Below are positions 13,301-24,530 of a stretch of DNA of 64,000 nucleotides, one piece after another (the stretch's first letter is position 1; each line of letters begins with the position of its first letter). A program made the position numbers and the translations under genes. The DNA is from Pachypanchax playfairii (taxonomy: Eukaryota; Chordata; Actinopteri; Cyprinodontiformes; Aplocheilidae), in NCBI GenBank assembly GCA_006937955.1, contig SSNP01000006.1, forward strand, positions 6,500,373 to 6,564,372, given 5' to 3'. Below the pieces are notes generated by a model, which saw only the letters and a program-made list of their open reading frames with translations, was not told the DNA's origin and did no database searches.

Positions 13301-16300
13301 ATTAGAAAAAAATGTAGATAATACATGAGGAAAAATGTTTAATATCTGAATACAAAACTGAAAGAAGACTCTCTTAAAACCCTGAATTCATGTGCTCCAA
13401 TCTTTTCTTTAAATGTTTGAATAGAATGAAAAAATAAACATTTAATCCAAACAGACTTTCTGATTCCTGAATGATCGAACTATTTCCTGAAAGAAAGCAG
13501 CAACAATGCTGCAGCTCAAAATGGAAATCTAGAATATCTGAGTAAATTCATAGATTTGTGTATCTGCTACGATGTGCGCTCATCCCACATATGTTCAATG
13601 TGCAGTAAAACTAGATTATTGACATTATAATTTTATTTTGTACGGCTGAGACTGAAAAAAACTTTTAAAGCTCAACATCAGTCTCACCAGAAGAGTGAAT
13701 TTCCATCTTTTAGAAATGTGTGCATGATGTCAGATGATTGACTCTAGAACATAGAACACACCCATCATTTTTCCTAATACTTTCTGCTATAAGACGTTTT
13801 CCATCAAGTCTACAGACTCATGTAGTAAGCTGCCATCACAATGTAATTATACTCATTTACTTCTCAATAATGGCAGGCTTTTATACAGTCAGGCAGACTA
13901 TCAGTAGTAAGCCCTGCACTGTAATTTGAAGTAAAATCTATAAAAAGAAGATTTTCTAATTCTTTTTATCTTGTAATCAGAAAGCCTGTACCATTAAGTA
14001 AGGTGAGATTTGTACTAGTAGTAAAAAATATGAATCCACAGCTAAAACTGTGACACTCAGGATGGGTTTCAGTAACAGTGACGGCATTGACTGAAACTTA
14101 GTTCTGTACCAGTTCTACGCCTCTCATCGTTGCTAAGAGTTCTCCGTTTATGCTAGCACTAGTGGATTTTTGACATCACAAATCCAGTCTTTTTTTAAAT
14201 GCATTTAGCACCTGCTACTGATTCACTGTGATTTGAATGCAGAAATGCTCAGAAATGCAATTTTGAGCTTAATTTTCTTAAAAAGGCCATCCAATTAAAA
14301 ATGTTTTTTTTCTGAGGTTTCTGTTGAATATTTTAGCTCCACAGGTGTTCTTACCTTCATAGTGGGTATGAAAACAGGTCAACAACTTCTCTTTCAGTTT
14401 TTCTATATCTCTCAAACTACGCAGGTGGTGATAAAACCCGAGTTCGAACGGCCGATACTTGTTACGTGACAACTCGTTTGCTCGTTAGTATTCATCAGCT
14501 CCCGCAGTTGAAACCACGCCTAACATGCTGCTGGCTAAAAGCCGTATCAAACCGGAAGAGACTACGTCAGCTCTTGCCATGTGCAGCGGGGCAGGAAACA
14601 GGAAGCCGTGCTCTCATAGGCTAGTTTGTTAGCCAATCAGAGTCCAGCAAATTCAAATAATGAATATTAATGAGTTGCTGCCCGAAGCCTGACAAAACTA
14701 GCCAAATGTTGACGCAGACAGATTGAAAGGTCTGTTAATCAGTGTTTCCTTACGTTTTTTATATATAAAATGTTTCATATTACAGGTTAATACTTAATAA
14801 ATAACCACAAGGTCATGAAATTTTTATGAAATGGCCTCTTTAAGATATGTCCTCTAGCATCAGAAAAAGGCCACAAGAACATGTTAACAACATGAAAAAC
14901 ATGATTTTTATCAGAGTGGGTCTTTAAATATATAAAGATAATCATATGAACATGTGGTTTCTACTTAACAGAACCCAACTGCCTCGATCCAGGTGGGATC
15001 ACTCTGTTATAATGGCTCACTCTGTTTTAAAACTGATGTCTCCTATAAATATAATGAAATCCAAGTTTTCATACATGCAGAATGTAACCAACAAAACACA
15101 TGAAATATACACAGTAAGTCAGTAATTCAGGTTTCCCAGTCCCTGCAGATGTTCCTCGCCTCCAGTTCTAGTCTTACACCGTTTTAAACATCAAAGCGAG
15201 GAACATTCTGTCTGGCTGCAGGTTCTAAACTCTCTGGTTGTGGATCGTCTGAGCTGAAATCAGAGTTATTTCAAACTCCTCCTCACTAACTTGCCTGCTT
15301 GATGTTTTACTGCCTGGGGGTGAATGTTTCTCCACTCCCTCATTAATGCCAGTATTTTATTGTTGGACCTGGTTTTTGAGTGGGTGTGAATAAACTTGCA
15401 TTAAATAGCTGAAAACAAACCCCTACAAAAATGCAAAGCTGTGTTTAACCTTCAAGATGCACCTTGTTGGTTCTGTGACTCAGCTGATGGCTAGTTTCAT
15501 GTGTTGGAGACGAGAGGTTGACGAAAAAGAGGCTCATGTGAAAGAAGCTCATTTAAACAAACTACAGATGCTCATTTTTAATGACTGTGATTAAACTGAG
15601 CAAGTTTTTGACACACGCAAACATGCAGGACGTTAATTAAATGGTCAGACTTTATCCAAACATTCTGGTAAAATCTTTTAATATTCATAATCAGATCGGC
15701 CAAGATGTGTTTAACGCAAACACCTGAAGAAGAAACAGGGTTTCAACCTAAAACCAATCAAATAACAATAACACACAAGCAGCATCACTCAGATTTTATT
15801 ACATGTAATGATGTTTAAATATTGGGTTTATTTTTGTTTTGTTTTTTTTCTGTAATATTTATAGTAGGGATGCACCAAAATTTTGGCCACCGAAAATTTT
15901 CGGCCGAAAATGACCCAAAAGTGCATTTTTGGTTTTCAGCCGAAAGACCTAAATCACCGAAACAACACGGCCGAAACGCGTGACTTCGTGAGTGAACAGG
16001 GCCGCTATAAAAAGGGCTGCAGCAGTGAGTTTTGGGGATATAAATAAATACTTTCAGTGCCGTCTGTGCTCAGTGGGCGGGATTTAACTGCAGTTATGGT
16101 GCGTTCACACCGGCCACTTTGTCAACGTCAAGCAACGCTGATAACGCTCCAAATTTGACGTTTGAAGTTGAAGCTCATAACACCTGACAGTCAGAGCGCA
16201 TAGACGTTAAAGCTCGTAAAGCCTGACTGAAAAAGAGCGCGAAGGCGGGGCTTCCTTTGTTATGGGATGTTCGGAGCTATGGCGGATCATATTGAGACAG

Positions 16301-19300
16301 TGGCTTGGATTTATTTACTTCATAGATCTAGACAACGTCGACGTCGGGTGCATCAGCACCGTTTGTGGATACACCCAGTTCTTCAGATGCGTTTTGAGTT
16401 TGGTGAGTTTAACCATTTGCTCCAGGAGTTACGTTTGGATGAGGTTAATTTATCTTCCATTTTGGCTGATCCCGCTTCTTTCCGGCTACGTGCTGTGACG
16501 TCTTACGTCACTACGATGAGACGCTCTGATTGGTTGACATGCCGCTTCAAGAGCGTTAAGAGCGTCAAAAGTTCAGCTAGCTGAACTTTGAGCTTTTCTA
16601 GCTTTTCAAGCTTTTCAAGCTTTTCAAGCGTCAACGCCTGAAACGCTAGAAAAGCTTGAAAAGTTGCCGCTCATAATGCTCACAAAGCGACGCAGAGCCG
16701 TTGACGTCGGTCTGACGCCCATCCACCATAGACTTTACATATAAACTTGCCGCTTATGAAGTTGATGGTTGGGCCGGTGTGAATGCACCTTTACTCTAGA
16801 CAAACACAGCAACAGTGGTGTTCATACACAGTTCTGAGATCGGTGCATGATACTGCACCCAACCAGTGTTGACAACTTTGCTATTTTTAACTAAATTTCC
16901 AGACCTCCTTGATTAGTTTTTTCTCTAAAAAGTGGCTAACAACAAATCTGGTGACATTTCTGACAACACGTAGCTGCTTTTTGTGTAACTTTGTCGCCAA
17001 TATTCTCTGCAGATTACAGACTTGATTTGTTCTTTCTTGTCTGCACTAGCCGCTAGTGCTAGCTGGTGCATTCAAGCAACGATTAAGAACGTAGGACATT
17101 TAAAACTTCTACCTAAAACACTGAAAATGATACAATAAACCCTAAATTTCTGTTTAGTGGGGTTTCTCAAGCAATGCTCGACGCATACTAAATATATCAA
17201 TCAACTTTATTTATAAAGCGCTGTAACATCAGCCACGGCTGAAACAAAGCGCTGAACACATCCAATAAAATCACAAAAGTTGACACAAGAAAGAAGCACA
17301 ATTCAATAAAAAATAAAAAACAACAAAACAAAGTCATAAAAACAATCAAATTAATGCTAGTTAAAATGAAATCAAGTAAGAGTTGCATCAAAAGTCAACC
17401 AGTAAAAATGGGTCTTTAAACGAGTTTTATAAATGGGCAATATATATATAATATATATTTATAAATATATGCCCTACTTATTTCACAAAGTACTACAAAA
17501 ACAAAAAAAAACTATATTGTCTCTCTTACATTAGTCTTTTTGAGATATCGCAGCAATTTTTTTTTAGAGCTAGAAATTTTGTTATGTTTTGTTAATTGAC
17601 AATCATTTCTTTTGGTGTTTCAGTTTCTGGTTTTCAGTCTTGGTTTCTTCATTTTCGATTTCGACCAAGAATTTTCATTTCGGTGCATCCCTAATTTATA
17701 GTACGATTATGCTGATAATTTCAATTGATTTCTTTAAATCATGACAAGAGCCCCGAGTTAAGTTTCACAACCCACAGTAGAGCCGTGACCCCAGCTTTGG
17801 AAAACCACTGGGTTAAATATATAAGCAGGACACGTCCCTACAGTTTTATCAGTAGCAGAGCGGTATCCACCTACATAGCAAAACAAATGATCAGCTCAGT
17901 TTCTGTCAGTCTAATCTGCTGTATTTCTACTTATGGCGCTGTTAGTGTGTCTGTTTCTACTCTGCTGAATGTTAGTCAGCTTATCACACGCCTCTAGAAC
18001 CATGACGCCCTGGTGGTTTCCAAGTTGCTGCCTTGTTTTGTTCACCAACCCCAACCTTTAATTCTTACAGAAACTGAACTGCATCTCTGCAAAAATGCAC
18101 TTTTATAATCTTACTGCTTTTCTTTTATTGGATCGTATTGACCTAATGTAGCCTGATAACAGTACGAACTTTAAAACAGCATGTCAGCATCCCGGGTGTC
18201 GATAATAGCGGGGTTCCTTGTTCCAGCGTTCCTTTTTATACAAACAACTATCTGGCTCGACATCAAAACCCTCATCCCGCAAATTTTGCCTCCAAACCAA
18301 CATCTTCTTCCTGCTACTTTATCTTTTGCAGATCACTGAGCTCCTCTTTAGTCTTTACAGTAAACATAAACACATGATAATCTCAGTTACATGAACATAT
18401 TCAAGACAAATAACAGTGAGGCATCCTCTGTACGAAAGCTGAAAAATCCGCTAAGTTCATTTTTATTTAATTCAAAGTAATTTTCCAAATCTCAGGACAA
18501 AATGTTTTTGGTTGTAACATCTGGGTTTATATTGTAAAGACTGCAGCTGGTTTATCAGCTGTTTATCATCGCAGCCTGTGTGCGGCTTCGGAGACGCAGG
18601 ACTGTAGCCAGACTCGGATCTGTCAAGATTCTGCAGGTCTCTTTTCACTAAGACATTCCTGTTTCTTAGAAAACATTTTTCACGTGCCCCAACAGCAATC
18701 AGTGGTAAAGCTGCTGGCACTTCACACAAAAGCACACCTCTTTCAAGGCACAACCAGCAAAAAAAAAAAAAAAGACCTAAAAATAGAGTCTAATTTCATT
18801 GATCGTGCTTCCTGGAGTGCCTCTAGGCTGATTCAAAGGTTATCTCAGTTTTTGCAGTCGCAATATGTTATTAGAAGGTTTTAATTCTGTTTACCAGCAT
18901 CGTCTAACATCTAACATCCAACCCCTTGTCCTATCTGTGAAACACCAAACCTTGGAGGTCCAGACCAGGTCCTAGAGGACTAGAAGGGACACTTCATGCC
19001 TCACATGATAGATAATGTTCTTACCATCAGTATGACGATTTCAGATCGAGAACCACTAGAACATGTCAATGATCTGACAAAGCAGAGTTCACTGTGTCAT
19101 CTGAAGACACGTTCTATTATTTTGTTGCTAAATTAATCAAACTGATTTTATTCTGTTTAGTTTTTATTTTCTTTCTGTTTCTACTGGGAAAATGTTTTCT
19201 TGGATGATTCAGTACTAAAAATCTATTGCAAAAATAAAAATAGAAAAAAACTGAATACAGTCCTAATTGTGATTTTACCGACACATCGCCCACCCAATCA

Positions 19301-20087
19301 ACTCCAATCACTTCCATTATCAGATCATATATAAAATTACATTTGAAGCATTATGTTTTCTTTTACCTTTTTTTTTTTTTACAAAGACCCACTCCGATGA
19401 AAATCGTGTTTTTTGTGTTGTTAAAATGTTCTTGTGGCATTTTTCTGATGCTAGAGGACATATCTGAAGAAAATGATGCTCAAAATTGTATTTCTGAGTA
19501 TTTCTGCATTCAAATCGCTGTGAATCAGTAGCAGACGCTGAAATACGGTTTAAAACGGAGTCGATTTGTGATGTAGAAAATCTGCTAGCTGCAAGTTAGT
19601 GGCAGTGCTAGCATAAACAGAGAGCTTTCAACAATGGGGAGGAGCAGGGGTATCCTCCCCGCCAACGGTTCCACCCACAGCACAGAGGCAAATTTCTAAT
19701 GAGCTACTGCTGCTATGAAGAAACTACTTCCTAGAAAAAGGCACAGGTTTTGTAATTTTGGGTAAAAACGTCATAATCATAATTTAAAGACCAGTGAGAC
19801 GCTTAAAAACCCACTGCGATCATCTTTTGAGTTGTTTTAAAGGAGAACGTAAAAAACAGACTGCGTTCCACTCTGCACCTGAACGCTCTCAGAAATGGAT
19901 TCAAATTAGTTCCCAAAAAGTTGGACCCTTCAACAAGAAAAGTTGGGGGATTTTATGAAAAAAGAAAATAAATAAGATAGTTAAAAAAAAGAAAACTCAC
20001 TCTTCTTAGCAGTAGCCATGTCACAAAAACTGGGTCTTGTCCACTGTCACAGCTCAGTCATCTCAGCAGTCTGTCCTCAGAACAAGC
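67..20087 (-). CDS. adissp: adissp (C20orf27 homologue), 5' part, partial
   Basis: Homologue of human C20orf27, renamed adipose secreted signalling protein, a small conserved protein of about 175 residues. Three exons are visible on the minus strand: 20001-20087 (5' UTR plus ATG at 20019, seven codons to the splice), 8706-8845 and 67-205. All have good acceptors (tttgcag, tcgcag, taaag) and GTGAGT/GTATG donors. They join in frame (19, 140 and 139 coding nt) to residues 1-99, beginning MATAKKSCAKMGGVRF. The strongest match is the block SHVHFEEKLHDSVVMVT near residues 27-43, followed by VGFLKTQHRYEIVFTLPEV; the human protein has nearly the same motifs. There is no obvious classical signal peptide at the N terminus. 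The last donor leaves phase 1 (Glu then split Gly), as expected before the EGY motif of the family. The remaining exons lie left of base 1. The identification rests on recalled family sequence but the match is long. Confidence 0.9.
291..866 (+). repeat. TTAA family 1 repeat, copy 1 (full length)
   Basis: Non-coding interspersed element of about 550-580 bp. The ends are inverted: AGAGGCCCTTCCAT on the left and ATGAAATGGCCTCTTTAA on the right. The interior holds a recognisable block with CCAATCAGAGTCCAGCAAAT. About ten copies lie in this window. In the best-preserved copies TTAA flanks both ends, suggesting a non-autonomous DNA transposon with a TTAA target duplication (piggyBac or Kolobok type). 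In this copy the left TTAA is lost. Confidence 0.8.
867..4328. other. adissp intron, no gene seen
   Basis: Apart from the possible retroelement end at 1200-1660 I see only intronic AT-rich sequence; short frames here have no homology I recognise. Confidence 0.6.
1200..1660 (-). repeat. possible retroelement 3' end
   Basis: Around 1215-1300, CAATCTTTATTTTTAAGGTG and ACAAAGTGCTTTACAAGAT look like a reverse-oriented LINE or SINE tail, followed by C-rich sequence to about 1660 that gives overlapping frames on both strands. No family name can be given. Confidence 0.35.
4329..4902 (+). repeat. TTAA family 1 repeat, copy 2 (full length)
   Basis: Second nearly full-length copy in the same orientation, bounded by TTAA at 4329 and at its right end (TCTTTAA). 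It lies in the last adissp intron seen here and has no coding potential. Confidence 0.8.
5492..6593. mobile_element. probable hAT-type non-autonomous element(s), degraded
   Basis: The left end, TAGGGATGGGCAATAT, is typical of fish hAT elements. A weakly matching inverted end (GCCACAGTCCTA) finishes at 6593, but the flanking 8-mers do not match, so the boundaries are doubtful. A second hAT-like end (near 6360-6458: TATCGGCAGATACTCAAAA, ending GGACATCACTA) lies inside, so this may be two overlapping remnants. A short open frame from 5560 ends next to a GTAAGT but is not recognisable. Confidence 0.4.
7299..7360. repeat. (CA)n microsatellite
   Basis: About 31 uninterrupted CA units. The Val-Cys and His-Thr open frames across it on both strands are products of the dinucleotide, not genes. 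Confidence 0.98.
7643..7885 (+). repeat. TTAA family 1 repeat, copy 3 (left end only)
   Basis: Starts with TTAAAGAAGCCCTTCCATT and follows the family to about 7885, where similarity stops abruptly. The right half is absent. Confidence 0.7.
8060..8420 (-). mobile_element. L2-like LINE reverse-transcriptase fragment
   Basis: On the minus strand, residues such as FRSWMNDNFLQLNIAETEVL followed by LVCAPDRFLAK match the region after the RT core of fish L2/Maui-type LINEs. Only this short piece remains, without the YADD box. It is a 5'-truncated retrotransposon remnant inside an adissp intron. Confidence 0.7.
10000..10576. mobile_element. hAT-type MITE with 8-bp target duplication
   Basis: A 577-bp element with ends TAGGACTGTCACAAACGATT and GTGGCAGCACTA, imperfect inverted repeats. 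It is flanked on both sides by the exact 8-mer ATTAAAAC (9992-9999 and 10577-10584). Sub-terminal GTCGACTAATC motifs repeat inside. No transposase frame is visible, so it is non-autonomous. The eight-base duplication is diagnostic of the hAT superfamily. Confidence 0.9.
10687..11025 (-). mobile_element. LINE reverse-transcriptase remnant (SDDLVLFAPS box)
   Basis: A minus-strand frame contains YSDDLVLFAPSSYSLHQ, a decayed form of the catalytic [FY]xDD box of non-LTR reverse transcriptases (here SDD rather than ADD), preceded by a RT-like stretch. It is a short, inactive fragment in an adissp intron. Confidence 0.5.
11858..12406 (+). repeat. TTAA family 1 repeat, copy 4 (full length, TTAA both ends)
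   Basis: Intact copy with TTAA at 11858-11861 and 12403-12406 and inverted ends AGAGGCCCTTCC and GGCCACT. This is one of the best copies for defining the target duplication. Confidence 0.8.
12410..14080. other. adissp intron, no gene seen
   Basis: AT-rich intronic sequence without recognisable coding, RNA or transposon end. Confidence 0.6.
14085..14927 (-). repeat. TTAA family 2 repeat, interrupted by family 1
   Basis: Right end (GAGTGGGTCTTTAA) ends at 14927. The interior matches the copies at 19382, 36513 and 54316 (TATGCTAGCAC, CACAAATCCAGTCT, GTCCTCTAGCATCAGAAAAA). The left end is not clear. The body is split by the family 1 copy at 14278-14843. Confidence 0.7.
14278..14843 (+). repeat. 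TTAA family 1 repeat, copy 5, nested in a family 2 element
   Basis: Full-length copy with TTAA at 14278-14281 and 14840-14843. The sequence on either side (up to CTTAATTTTCTTA, then AGATATGTCCTCTAGCATC) is continuous in the family 2 repeat, so this copy inserted into a pre-existing family 2 element. Confidence 0.8.
16097..16790 (+). mobile_element. PIF/Harbinger element nested in the hAT element
   Basis: Terminal inverted repeats TGGTGCGTTCACACCGG and CCGGTGTGAATGCACCT, flanked by TTA on both sides (16094-16096 and 16791-16793), the three-base duplication typical of PIF/Harbinger. The element is 694 bp long. It retains an N-terminal transposase piece (next entry) and an internal run of AAGCTTTTC-like repeats at about 16590-16625. 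Confidence 0.85.
16267..16584 (+). pseudogene. HARBI1-like transposase N-terminal relic
   Basis: A 105-codon frame within the Harbinger element. Its Trp-Ile-His-Pro and EFGEFNHLLQELRLDE motifs (residues about 32-60) match the conserved start of HARBI1/Harbinger transposases (consensus like WVHP...R...GEFHHLLQELRLD). The DDE nuclease domain that should follow is absent, and the reading frame becomes unrelated after about residue 70. This is a non-autonomous derivative with only the first part of the transposase. Confidence 0.6.
17190..17440 (-). repeat. LINE 3'-end fragment
   Basis: AATCAACTTTATTTATAAAG followed by A-rich sequence is the reverse complement of a 3' tail common in fish non-LTR elements. 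Most of the element is missing. It lies inside the hAT element at 15865-17693. Confidence 0.5.
17702..19380. other. adissp intron, no gene seen
   Basis: AT-rich sequence with a poly-A tract at 18759. No feature recognised; the 93-codon minus frame at 18472-18753 shows no homology. Confidence 0.55.
19382..19845 (+). repeat. TTAA family 2 repeat
   Basis: Begins AAGACCCACTCCGATGAAAA and runs through the family interior. The right end carries an extra piece resembling the opposite terminus (CCCACTGCGATCATCTTTTG), as if rearranged. It lies just downstream of the adissp start exon in its first coding intron. Confidence 0.65.
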
Positions 20088-20859
20088 CTGCAAAACCAGT
20101 TAGGACACAATCAGAGAAACAAGTACTGGGCAGCCCTGTGAAACAGGAAACTAATGGAGATTATTAGATAAGCACTGCAAGAGAAGCAGAATAATTAATG
20201 GTCATAGAATAAAACACAGGGAATAAATGTTTGGCATGGTTTTCAGTCCACAACCGGCTGTTTTGGTTGTATTTCAGCTGAGAGCTCGGCGGGGCAGAAC
20301 GAGTGGAGCCACGAGAACCACAGACTCCCAACAGAGGCTCCAATTAAAGGGAAAACAACAAAATAGTCTAAGAAGCTTAACTATGTCGACGCTACACTTG
20401 CTGAGCTTCGCACAGATGACAAGTACCTAACACATCTCTTCGTTTGAATACAGACTCGCATATGTTCACGGTTTTAAAAATACCTAATCCAGGCAAACTG
20501 TAGTGAATACAGTGTGTTTGAAGAAAGGGGAGAAAATAGGCTAAAGAACCACACAAGCTGGTGCAGAAACTAATACGATTAGTTTAAAAGAATGCCAAAC
20601 AGGTGCTTTATGAAAGGTTTGAGAGATTATAAGTGCTGAGTTTAGAAAGATTACTCTCATATTTAGAGTCATAGTTCAAGGCCTAAAAGTTAAAAAATTG
20701 TAAGGAGGAAAAAAATCAAACGTCCATCAGCTAAATGATCTGCTCTGTTTTCTCTCCACGGCTCTGCTGTGTGATGCACAGTGCCTTTTCAGCACTGTTC
20801 ACTGTTTTCTTTAAATATTTAATCAAATCAATTCCCTAACAGGGACATTTTTAAATAGT

Positions 20860-21045
20860 GACTTTTGAGTTTTTGTAAAATGAATTCAATAGTAACTGCT
20901 TTGCTTAAAGAGTCCAGTGGCATCCTGATGGCTGCAGCCACCGAGGAACTTACTGTCTCAGCACTGGGATTCAGATACTGCTGATTTGATAGGTGGGGTA
21001 CACCAAGGCTCAGCTTTGGGCCCAGTCTTGTTTTTGTTATAACCA
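20860..21045 (+). mobile_element. LINE reverse-transcriptase fragment
   Basis: A stretch around 20995-21040 reads as a decayed Gly-Val-x-Gln-Gly-Ser-Ala-Leu-Gly-Pro-Val-Leu-Phe, the RT motif before the YADD box in L2-type LINEs. The flanks are too decayed to delimit. It lies upstream of the adissp start exon. Confidence 0.5.
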
Positions 21046-21049
21046 CACC

Positions 21050-22706
21050 CTCTTGGACAGATCACAAATAAATATAATAACATAAACGCAAATATTTTCG
21101 TAGCTTAAATATTTTGCGTTTGGGATCCAAAAGTACATTTTTGCGAATAAGAATGTTAGCCTCATACCAGTCTGTCTAAACAGCCTAATTTCAATGCATA
21201 CGCAACACCGTGTGGTGTACAATACTGGCGGAGACGTAGCACCTGCATTGAAAAGCGTCAGACTCATTGGGTCGAATAAACAAACTTACCAACACTACGG
21301 TATCTTTATTTTCTACATCGTATCCGTCATTGACATTACTGATAATTCATTTAGAAATAAAATTTTGTTACCGCACAGTTATTGCGTATTTAAAGAAAGA
21401 AATGTATATCGTAAAATGTCTCGTAACACTCAGCTGGCAGGCTGCCATTGCTGTTGTGTGAGTGATTGACAGATCAGTGGAAGTTAATGTTCACATGTAA
21501 TAAAGTTTGCGAAGGATCTGATCAGTGTCAGCGAGTATGTCTGTCTGAGATGGTTTTATACTCCAAGAGGCGTGTCTTAGAGACAATACTGGTGACGTAG
21601 ACATGTACGACTGACGTGGAAATGTACCGCTTTCAGCCAATCACAAAATTCAAATGCAATAGCCACCTTTAAACCCTAAGAGGGCAACACTAAGACGTTT
21701 TTAGACCAAAAAGTGTAGAATTTAACAGGTTTACATGAAAATGTCACAAAAAAAATGCCCAGAAACTGAAAGGTTGCATTGGGAAAGACCCACTAACACA
21801 GTTTTTTTTAGCAGAAAAAAGCTGTTTTGAGGGTGAGTTGCTCTTTAATTCTTGCACCAGAGAGCATGGCTCCTCTGATCAGGCAACAAATTAGTCTTTT
21901 ACATTTTCCTGTCAAGTCAAATGCCTCTTGAAGGTATGGCTGTTTTTTCCTTCTGGCACCTGATAATAAAACACTGATAACAACCATGAGGTGGTGGGAA
22001 TTCACCTAGAGGTTTCTAACTTTCCTAACCACCACAATGCTTTTTCAGACAGGGAGCATTTTCATTAGGAAAAATAGAAAAATTGGACATGATTCCACAT
22101 ATATGCCTTCGTAGTTTGAATGCAAAAGATTACAAAGAGAAAACTGCAGTGATGTGAGTTACACCTCTGCTGATCTTTGACTGAAATGCAGGGTTATTTA
22201 TACCCAGGACAACTAACAGACACCAGTTGACTTAGCATGCATGTTCTTGGTCTGTGTTAGGAAACTGGAGTCTCTGGAGTAAACTCACACATGCACACGG
22301 AGAACATGCAAACTCCATCAAACTAAGCTGCCACCTCTGAAGCCAAGGTTAGAGATGAAAGCAGAGCAAGCGAGGACTAAGAAATGAAAAATAACCCAAG
22401 GAGAAGAAGAAAACTTATAGTGTCACATCCTCTGAGAGTCCTGCCAAATCAGAAGATGATCTAATTTAAAACAGTGCAAATATATCAGCTTCGATTTAGA
22501 CACCTAAATGTGTCACTATGATTAAATATCACAGATGGGATTTAGATCTGAACGCCTCCAGCGCTGAAAGCAGTGATATGACACAAAAGGTGTGCAGACA
22601 GTGAGTGTAATATTACTGTCCTAATTGTTATGTCCATCATCGAAGTGAATAATTTAAAGGATTTAATGCTAAAAAAATTCTAACATAAGCAGTTAGCAAA
22701 ACCCCT
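21050..22706. other. no gene seen upstream of adissp start exon
   Basis: Some CCAATCACAAAATTCAAATG-like and AGACCCACTAACAC pieces near 21630-21795 suggest decayed repeats. Nothing else can be supported. Confidence 0.5.
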
Positions 22707-22714
22707 GTGTGGAT

Positions 22715-23540
22715 TAGGGCTGAATGATGAATTGCGTATACAATAAAATTGCGATATGAAAAAATTAGATTTTCAAACCGCAAAGGCTGCGATTTTACCT
22801 ACGTACCAGTAGGTGGCGGTAATGCACCCAAACATTGATTGTCAATCCCCATTGAACACCAACAGAAGAAGAGGAAAGTCACGTGACTTGTGAGCGGCTC
22901 AAACAAGGCAGAGGCTGTGTCCAAATTCAGGGTCTGCATACTTCGAAAGCTGGATTCTTCGGCCGGTTACATCACAGTGCCGCGACTAGGCCTGTCTCAA
23001 TTCGAAGACTCCTTCGAATGCGGCCGACGAATCCAGCCTTTTTTTCCCCAATTTGAAGGCTGGGTCCGGTGTATCCTTCGCTGGTCGACATATCCCAACA
23101 TGCATTGCGGGTCAAACAGGAGTTTTTTTTATGAGCAATGGCGGACAGTGAAGTGAGAGCTGCACCCGGAGATTATTGGATTTACAAGCTTCAAACTGTT
23201 AGATTTAGGGATTTGGTCATTTATATAAAATATTCTAAAGTTATTTTAGTCTGAAATGTTATGCTAAAAGTGCTTGTATTGCGGTCTCGGCTCGTATGGC
23301 AGGTCCCGTAAGCTGCCATACGACCATATATGAGAGCATTTAACATAAGTCTATCCTACAAGAATGATTATTGTATAATGAACCAGATATTGATTATAAT
23401 ATACATAGATTTTTGCTTGAATTAGTTGAAAAATACACAAGAAAAGCTCCTTGAGAAAATACTGCAATTTAAATCACAATTGCAATATTTAGGGAAAAAA
23501 AAATCGCAATTAGATTATATATCAAAATCATTTAGCCCTA
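22715..23540. mobile_element. hAT-type element with 8-bp target duplication
   Basis: Ends TAGGGCTGAATGAT and ATCATTTAGCCCTA are exact inverted repeats, flanked by the 8-mer GTGTGGAT on both sides (22707-22714 and 23541-23548). The interior (about 22900-23160) resembles another fish MITE (TGTCTCAATTCGAAGACTCC, TGCATTGCGGGTC), possibly an ISL2EU/Harbinger-like insertion. No complete transposase was found. Confidence 0.9.
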
Positions 23541-24388
23541 GTGTGGATTACGAAAAATATATATATATTTTTCATGCAAATTAATCTAAACATTATTATT
23601 TCCTGACTCTTTACTTTTCTGTACTTCATACCTCTGTTTTATAGGCATTTTCAACTGATAAGCACATCTGCATTCACATAAACACCACAATAAGTCTGCA
23701 GTTACCTTCATCATAAAAGTCAGTATTGCCACCTGATTTAAAAGCAATATGTTCGGCCAGGCTTTGTTCATGTCAACCCTCCCCCAGCTCTGAGCCTCAC
23801 CGCATGGATTCAAACTACAGATGGCTGACAGCAGCAGCTACTCATTTCCTGCTTTGAATGACTTATTGTATTGAAAAGCAATATTCAATATTCTCTGTGC
23901 CAAGTCAAACAGGTAAACAGAAAGGAGTGTAAACAACTCAGTGAACTCACTATGCACTACCCTTCTGATGGGATAAGTTTGGAGATTATTACATATTTTT
24001 TTTAAACTACTGAATTGCAAACAAAAAATGTTGGATTACTAGACCCAATTAGAGGTTTTCTAGTAGAAAACAGAAAGAAACTACGAGAGTAATAACTTGT
24101 AATAACTAATTCCACAGTCTTTTATCCAAAAGAATATTCTTTTTATTCTTTGAGCATGTGGTTGTACAGAATATGTGTTTTAAACATTAACACAGAAGCT
24201 GTGAGATGTGACTACATTTTGCAGCACATATAGTTAATGTTACTTAGCTTTAACAACTAAGATACTAGCTGTTGGCTAACGCTTCCAAACAGACTGATAG
24301 TCGTACCTTTAAAAGTTACCGTGGTAATAACAACAAACAATTCCGTGACTGGTTGTTTTCTCAAAAAACGTAATTTTATTTTTATTAC

Positions 24389-24530
24389 CTTAGTTTACTC
24401 CGTCCTAGCTTGATAACTTCGACTGAACCGTTAATAAAAAGCCAACAGTGGCGTCTGTGGAAGTTGGGTTGAATGAAAGAGAAGCTCAGACGTCTACAAG
24501 ACCCGCTCAAAATCTGCGCTTCCCTCTTCT
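24389..24530 (-). promoter_or_regulatory. possible non-coding first exon and promoter of adissp
   Basis: The coding exon at 20001-20087 starts with an intron acceptor, so adissp needs an upstream 5' UTR exon. On the minus strand a plausible donor (CTAAG followed by GTAATA) sits at 24389. Just beyond it, near 24566-24575, is a palindromic E-box (ATCACGTGAT) in a short GC-richer stretch. The right end given here is a guess. A competing candidate first exon lies at 34580 (see that entry). Only transcript data can decide. Confidence 0.3.

Larger units (their letters stand above)
15865..17693. mobile_element. hAT-type element with two later insertions
   Basis: Ends TAGGGATGCACCAAAATTTT and ATTTCGGTGCATCCCTA form a good inverted repeat. 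The 8-mer ATTTATAG flanks both sides exactly (15857-15864 and 17694-17701). The element is 1829 bp long because it holds a Harbinger element (16097-16790) and a LINE 3' fragment (about 17190-17440). No hAT transposase frame is visible. Confidence 0.9.
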
